Positions 12,779-15,763 of a stretch of DNA of 15,763 bases are shown here, in pieces. The position numbers were made by a program, and so were the translations under genes. Each line of letters opens with the position of its first letter. Position 1 is the first letter of the stretch. The stretch is taken from assembly GCA_005882955.1 (NCBI GenBank), contig VBBB01000069.1, forward strand, positions 1 to 15,763, given 5' to 3'. This stretch comes from Candidatus Bathyarchaeota archaeon (GTDB taxonomy: Archaea > Thermoproteota > Bathyarchaeia > 40CM-2-53-6). The notes beneath the pieces are model-generated. The model saw nothing but the letters and a program-made list of their open reading frames with translations, made no database searches and was not told where the DNA came from.

Positions 12779-13080
12779 TTCCTATCACCAAATCGGCTTC
12801 TTGGTGGAATCTCTCTCAAGATGAAAGGCGTCGGATATTCGAAACACGATCAGGTCATATTCGAACAGGCTTGAAGTTTGTGCCCACGATTGCTCGGAGG
12901 CTCTACCATTCTCGGGACATAGGCGAACCCTTCGATTTTCTCACTTGGTTCGAGTTTGCACCTTCCGGTGAATCAGCGTTCAACGACCTCGTCACTGAAT
13001 TGCGAAAGACGGAAGAGTGGAACTATGTCGAAAGGGAAGTAGATATCCGACTTTCTCGCGACAATCCATTAGCGACCTGA
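12727..13080 (+). CDS. C-terminal half of a frameshifted chlorite-dismutase-family gene
   Basis: This is the heme-binding half of the Cld-family protein: TYAALIPITKSASWWNLSQDER, then RSGHIRTGLKFVPTIARRLYHSRDIGEPFDFLTWFEFAP and a terminal helix-strand EEWNYVEREVDIRLSR. His44 and Arg57 (numbered from 12727) are 13 residues apart, the spacing of proximal heme His and distal Arg in characterised chlorite dismutases (H170/R183 in Dechloromonas aromatica). The Arg is the residue tied to chlorite turnover and is generally absent in heme-synthesis ChdC/HemQ. The GTG at 12727 is internal: family sequence continues upstream in this frame to EHQKL at 12712 and then switches frame. The family call is strong; chlorite, peroxide or heme-synthesis activity remains open. 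Confidence 0.75.
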   Translation: MVRQPELGRSEATYAALIPITKSASWWNLSQDERRRIFETRSGHIRTGLKFVPTIARRLYHSRDIGEPFDFLTWFEFAPSGESAFNDLVTELRKTEEWNYVEREVDIRLSRDNPLAT

Positions 13081-13091
13081 GCTCAGAGCGC

Positions 13092-13502
13092 TCAACCTCG
13101 GTATTCTCTGATCAATTCTTGGAAGGATGGGAGGGGCTTTAGCCTGGCGGTTCCAAGGGACGGTCTATGATACTTCAGCCCGTATCGCAAGAATGCCAGC
13201 AATACGTACGCTGCATCTTCTCCACGAGGAGTCAGCACGTATGTGATCCGGTCCGACCTTACCGTCCTTTCAATCAGGCCTTCTTTCTGCATGTTTCGAA
13301 GGCGCCGTGAGAGTACTCGGGGTGTAAGGCCGGGATTATTCCTCAAGATCTCACCAAACCTCTCGAGTTTGAGAAATCCGATGTCCCTCAGAATTAACAG
13401 GGTCCACTTCGAACCTAGAGCCTTGACGCTTCCTCGCACGGGATCCTGTTGATACAGGAGCTTTGGGCCCATCTTCACTTCTCTAGATTTGGACTGTGCC
13501 AA
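13092..13502 (-). CDS. HxlR-family transcription regulator, cysteine-free
   Basis: A 136-residue winged-helix protein of the HxlR family. The signature is clear: DPVRGSVKALGSKWTLLILRDIGFLKLERFGEIL (20-53), then NPGLTPRVLSRRLRNMQKEGLIERTV (recognition helix and wing) and YVLTPRGEDA. Where most relatives have Cys-Pro before the first helix, this one has Asp-Pro, and the protein has no cysteine at all, so the thiol-sensing mechanism known for YodB/HypR cannot operate. Starts: TTG 13502, or ATG 13472 (Met11), which would drop a basic tail; both precede the family region. It is divergent from a SnoaL-like gene with two identical 9-bp repeats between them, the expected operator. It ends 11 bp from the convergent Cld-like gene. 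Confidence 0.9.
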   Translation of the reverse strand: MAQSKSREVKMGPKLLYQQDPVRGSVKALGSKWTLLILRDIGFLKLERFGEILRNNPGLTPRVLSRRLRNMQKEGLIERTVRSDRITYVLTPRGEDAAYVLLAFLRYGLKYHRPSLGTARLKPLPSFQELIREYRG

Positions 13503-13510
13503 AACAGTTC

Positions 13511-13549
13511 AGTATCCTTCTGGACCCTAGCAGGCATATTAGTATCCTT
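13511..13549. promoter_or_regulatory. Paired AGTATCCTT repeats between HxlR and SnoaL genes
   Basis: AGTATCCTT occurs at 13511-13519 and 13541-13549, exactly 30 bp apart, about three helical turns, so both lie on one face of DNA. The second continues into GGAT to make an ATCC-TTT-GGAT inverted repeat. A CATATTAG box between them (13534-13541) is TATA-like on both strands and correctly placed for both genes. This is a probable HxlR operator. Confidence 0.5.
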
Positions 13550-13576
13550 TGGATAGTTTATCTCGATGAGGAAAAG

Positions 13577-13948
13577 TTGGTACAAACAACCGAGTCACAG
13601 AGTGATGTTGCTCTGAAATACTTCGATCATTGGTCGAAGCAAGAGTATGAGGCAAGCGCCCGATACCTTGACGAACACCTCTCGTTCACAGGCCCTATCG
13701 ACAAGTTCGACAATGCCCGGGATTACATAGAGACGACTCACCGCCTGGGACAGATCGTCACTGGAGTTCATCGAAGGAAGACGTTCGTTAATGGCAACGA
13801 TGTCTGTTTCGTGTACGACCTTGCAACCAACACACCCGCCGGGACTGTTCCCTGCGCCGAATTGATTCACGCAGAAAACGGCAAGGTCAAGTCAATACAG
13901 GTCTTCTTCGACGCAAGACCGTTCGCGGCAATGTTCGCCCACAAGTAG
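13577..13948 (+). CDS. SnoaL/NTF2-like fold protein
   Basis: From TTG 13577 the product has 123 residues: helix SDVALKYFDHWSKQEYEASARYLDEHLSFTGP, then FDNARDYIETTHRLGQIV and strands TFVNGNDVCFVYDLATNTPAGTVPCAELIHAENGKVKSIQVFFDARPF. This is the cone-shaped NTF2/SnoaL fold with its usual size. The fold hosts small isomerases, cyclases and non-enzymatic binders; no catalytic residue can be assigned. A longer frame begins at 13496, but the extra residues span the promoter and repeats and are unlike the family. GAGG at 13568-13571 supports TTG 13577. It is divergent from, and probably controlled by, the HxlR regulator. A T6 run at 13983-13988 may end the transcript. Confidence 0.78.
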   Translation: MVQTTESQSDVALKYFDHWSKQEYEASARYLDEHLSFTGPIDKFDNARDYIETTHRLGQIVTGVHRRKTFVNGNDVCFVYDLATNTPAGTVPCAELIHAENGKVKSIQVFFDARPFAAMFAHK

Positions 13949-13962
13949 CTAACGGAAAACAA

Positions 13963-13970
13963 GTTAATCC
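13963..13970 (+). promoter_or_regulatory. TATA-like box of the VOC gene; leaderless start
   Basis: GTTAATCC (13963-13970) is centred about 26 nt before the ATG at 13993, which makes the start codon the probable transcription start. A T-run (13983-13988) between them may terminate the preceding SnoaL transcript. Confidence 0.4.
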
Positions 13971-13992
13971 CCTACTCTCCCATTTTTTGGAC

Positions 13993-14400
13993 ATGTCCCG
14001 ACCGATGAGTAGCGGAAACGATTCAAGGAGATCTAGAACGCCGGGAGCGATGGCGTTCACCGAACTCGCGAGCACGAACCTAAGCGAGACAAGAAAATTC
14101 CTCGAAGATACCTTCGGCTGGAGGTTCGACTCTGTCAAGATGCCTACAGGCCAGTACCTTACATTCCAAAACCCTGCGGGGACGACCATCGGCATAAGAT
14201 CAGCTCAAAAATCAGAGATTCCTGGAAGCACAAACTACGTTCTCGTTAAGGATCTCGCTGAGGCAGAGAGGAACGTTCGAAAGAAGGGCGGCCAGATAGT
14301 TCTCCCGCGAACCGACATCCCTGGCATGGGCAGCTTCTTCTGGTTCAAGATTCCGTCCGGACCAGTAATGGCCTGCTGGCAGGACGCGAAGGAACCCTAG
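13993..14400 (+). CDS. VOC (glyoxalase/bleomycin-resistance fold) protein
   Basis: A 135-residue single-domain vicinal-oxygen-chelate protein. The first module begins AFTELASTNLSETRKFLEDTFGWRFD with strands GQYLTFQNPAGTTIGIR; the second is TNYVLVKDLAEAERNVRKKGGQIVLPRTDIPGMGSFFWFKIPSGPVMACWQ. The first-strand ligand is Glu (FTEL) rather than His, and no Glu follows in the last strand (MACWQ), so the usual metal site is incomplete; this is common in the COG3324-like branch of uncertain function. The ATG at 13993 suits a leaderless mRNA, with 13987 TTG and 14005 ATG as alternatives; the first about 20 residues are polar and not part of the fold. It follows the SnoaL-like gene on the same strand with a 44-bp gap. 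Confidence 0.82.
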   Translation: MSRPMSSGNDSRRSRTPGAMAFTELASTNLSETRKFLEDTFGWRFDSVKMPTGQYLTFQNPAGTTIGIRSAQKSEIPGSTNYVLVKDLAEAERNVRKKGGQIVLPRTDIPGMGSFFWFKIPSGPVMACWQDAKEP

Positions 14401-14558
14401 TCGACTTCGAGAAAACCTTGTTTCGAACTGAAGGATTATTCGAACAAGCAGCCCGACTGCTTTCTTAGCTCGGCGAAATAGCAAACGGTCTACGCCGTGT
14501 GTCGCATCCGTACCTATCTTAGAGAGGTCAAAGGCTCCGAGGCCGAGTCGATAGATGA

Positions 14559-14567
14559 GAAAAAGAG
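14559..14567 (-). terminator. T-run terminator of the secreted repeat protein
   Basis: On the minus strand, CTCTTTTTCTC lies about 35-45 nt after the stop at 14603. It is a pyrimidine-rich T5 stretch of the kind that ends archaeal transcripts. The rest of the 14401-14602 gap shows nothing else convincing. Confidence 0.3.
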
Positions 14568-14602
14568 GGGGATTGGTCCTTGTCAGGTTTGGCTGCTCTG
14601 TC

Positions 14603-15370
14603 CTATTTCGAAAGCTGTACGCAGCGTCCCAGGAGGAAGCTGTCTGACACTACGTTGCCCTTGCCGTTGGTGAACTGGAGGAATATCCATGGGTTCCCGC
14701 CGACGCCGCCTAGAGATGGTTGTTTAGCGAATGTTATTGTCTGGCCAGGGGGTATGAGGACTACGCTGACAGTGGTTGACTGGGTGTTCTCGTGGACTAG
14801 GTTCACGGAATTGGCAAAGATGAGGTTAGCCTTGATTCCTGATAGTGCCAGTTGTCCTGAGAGGGTGATGTGAGATCCGGTGTTGCTGCAGTCTACCGCT
14901 GAAACTTGAGCGATAGCTGTCGATGGAATGCTAAAGTCTGCACTAGAGGTGAAGAGCCCTTGTACACATCTTCCGAGGAAGGTTGTGCCGGTCAGTGGGT
15001 TGTTGTTGCTGTCCATGATCTGCAGCGAGATGTACGGGTTACCGCCGACGCCGCCGAGGACGGGTTGCTTGGGAATCTGAATGCTCATTCCTTGCGGAAT
15101 GACAGTTGCGCTAGCGGTCGACTCCACGGTATAGGTGTGTGTTCCGATAACGTTGTTCTCGAACAGGAGTTTGACTCCTATACCGCCTAGAGATAAGGCT
15201 CCTTGCAGCGTGATGGTTGGGCCGGGAGAATTGCTGCAGCCTGATGTGGATATCGATGTCTGGACATTGACCGGTGTCTCAAAAGTCGCACTGACAGTCG
15301 TTGCTGCGTGAGCTACTGAGACCAAGCCGAGGCAGAGGAGGACTAGTGATGCTCCGAATAGTTTCTTCAT
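14603..15370 (-). CDS. Secreted protein with two tandem about 115-residue repeats
   Basis: A 255-residue protein with a clean signal peptide: MKK, hydrophobic core LFGASLVLLCLGLVSV, and an A-H-A cleavage site before ATTVS. The mature part is two copies of one domain. Each copy has a Cys-Ser-Asn start (C45; C161), a TLxGxLxLxGIxxxLxF block, a T-x-S-V/A-x-x-I-P-x-G strand, KQPxLGGVGGNP (101-112; 216-227, offset 115) and an LGRCVQ end (C135; C250). The two Cys per copy are placed for one disulfide in each domain. The composition is beta-rich, Thr/Ser-rich and neutral, like an extracellular Ig-like adhesion or envelope domain. I do not recognise the family. The ATG at 15370 is fixed by the signal peptide; an AAATAA box near 15404 may be its TATA element. 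Confidence 0.8.
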   Translation of the reverse strand: MKKLFGASLVLLCLGLVSVAHAATTVSATFETPVNVQTSISTSGCSNSPGPTITLQGALSLGGIGVKLLFENNVIGTHTYTVESTASATVIPQGMSIQIPKQPVLGGVGGNPYISLQIMDSNNNPLTGTTFLGRCVQGLFTSSADFSIPSTAIAQVSAVDCSNTGSHITLSGQLALSGIKANLIFANSVNLVHENTQSTTVSVVLIPPGQTITFAKQPSLGGVGGNPWIFLQFTNGKGNVVSDSFLLGRCVQLSK

Positions 15371-15763
15371 ATGATTTTCGCATGTCAGTATCTAGCCCTG
15401 TTATTTCATCCAACATCTTTGAACGTCCGTCTGAGGAACACAAGAGATGCCGTACAAAACATGAATGAACACAATTGAAGCCCTTCCAAGAGATCAAATC
15501 ATATCCATAGATTCCTGTGGATACCATTCGGAGAATCCCTGGCTAATTGCTCTGAGGCCATCTCGACGCCTAGACTGGAGAAGACGGCGGTCTGGGTTTT
15601 CATCTATACCGTGTCCGGTTTCTCGCAGATGAATGCGAGTCTGGGTAGTAGTTTTCCATCATCAGCCCGGAATCTATATCAAACGTCTGAATCGGGAGAC
15701 GTTTCATAGTCTCTTTTCGTAGAGACTTGCAGGTCCTCTCTGCTCCACGATATCGCGGACATG
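15371..15763. other. No confident gene; three hairpins near the right edge
   Basis: I find no convincing gene in these 393 bases. Three stem-loops are visible: CTCGCA/TGCGAG (15622-15639), AAACGTCT/AGACGTTT (15681-15704) and AGTCTCT/AGAGACT (15708-15727). On the minus strand the last 60 bases read as 19 codons ending in TGA (15706-15704), HVRDIVEQRGPASLYEKRL, which may be the C-terminus of a gene entering from the right. A plus-strand frame ending at about 15708 is open for about 75 codons but has no early start codon and an undistinguished composition. Confidence 0.4.

Noticed and set aside
15279..15527. 82-codon minus-strand ORF upstream of the secreted protein
   Set aside because: Overlaps the signal-peptide start of the secreted protein in another frame and lacks any recognisable feature.
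1..15763. CRISPR array, tRNA, rRNA, insertion sequence, attachment site
   Set aside because: No regularly spaced repeats, cloverleaf-like segments, transposase motifs or long direct repeats were seen on either strand.

Overview
This window looks like a chromosomal segment of an archaeon, probably a soil or sediment member of the Thermoproteota (Bathyarchaeia- or Nitrososphaeria-like). That placement is inferred from gene content and is not proven. Archaeal signs are a geranylgeranyl-reductase-type flavoprotein beside a MenA-type prenyltransferase, a LigD-type 3'-phosphoesterase domain, and TATA-like boxes about 25 nt upstream of several start codons, which implies leaderless or short-leader transcripts. 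Other genes (wHTH 4423, regulator 7971, VOC 13993) follow the leaderless pattern, while GGR, MenA and the 11618 gene carry clear Shine-Dalgarno sequences. No rRNA, tRNA, CRISPR array, insertion sequence or phage gene was found.

Layout. 1-341: 3' end of a LigD-type phosphoesterase gene. 352-1521 (-): MFS exporter. 1632-1799 (-): small helical protein. 1866-4375: divergent MenA-like prenyltransferase and FAD-dependent geranylgeranyl reductase, probably making and saturating an isoprenoid quinone or lipid chain. 4423-4969: winged-helix protein whose C-terminal domain continues in another frame. 5091-5441: small membrane protein. 5442-5979: mostly gene-poor. 5980-6849 (-): exported alpha/beta hydrolase. 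6978-7880 (-) and 7971-8711 (+): ZIP metal transporter divergent from an HTH regulator with a duplicated ferritin-like C-terminal domain. 8737-9877 (-): two RibD_C/DHFR-like reductases in tandem. 10022-10920 (-): ArsR repressor translationally coupled to an AHSA1/SRPBCC protein. 11016-11618 (-): unrecognised soluble protein. 11780-12412 (+): YdjM-like membrane metal-dependent hydrolase. 12458-13080 (+): chlorite-dismutase-family gene split by a frameshift. 13092-13502 (-) and 13577-13948 (+): divergent HxlR regulator and SnoaL/NTF2-like protein. 13993-14400 (+): VOC protein. 14603-15370 (-): secreted protein built from two about 115-residue repeats. 15371-15763: no confident gene, several hairpins.

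How the genes fit together. The left third is archaeal core metabolism (quinone/lipid). From about 5.98 kb rightward the content is mostly small regulator-plus-enzyme modules of types common in soil bacteria (ArsR-AHSA1, HxlR-SnoaL, RibD_C, VOC, esterase), suggesting acquired stress or detoxification functions. The most distinctive unit is the ZIP transporter / HTH-ferritin-like regulator divergon. The regulator has an internally duplicated helical domain with matching E...H positions, and the 90-bp gap between the genes carries GTTAAC-type repeats over the regulator TATA box and an inverted repeat over the ZIP promoter. I infer a metal-responsive switch of a kind I do not recognise as described.

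Two genes are clearly broken by single-base shifts (near 4780 and near 12710), and two more have odd 5' ends (5091-5166 and 9898). Either the assembly contains single-base errors or these genes are decaying.
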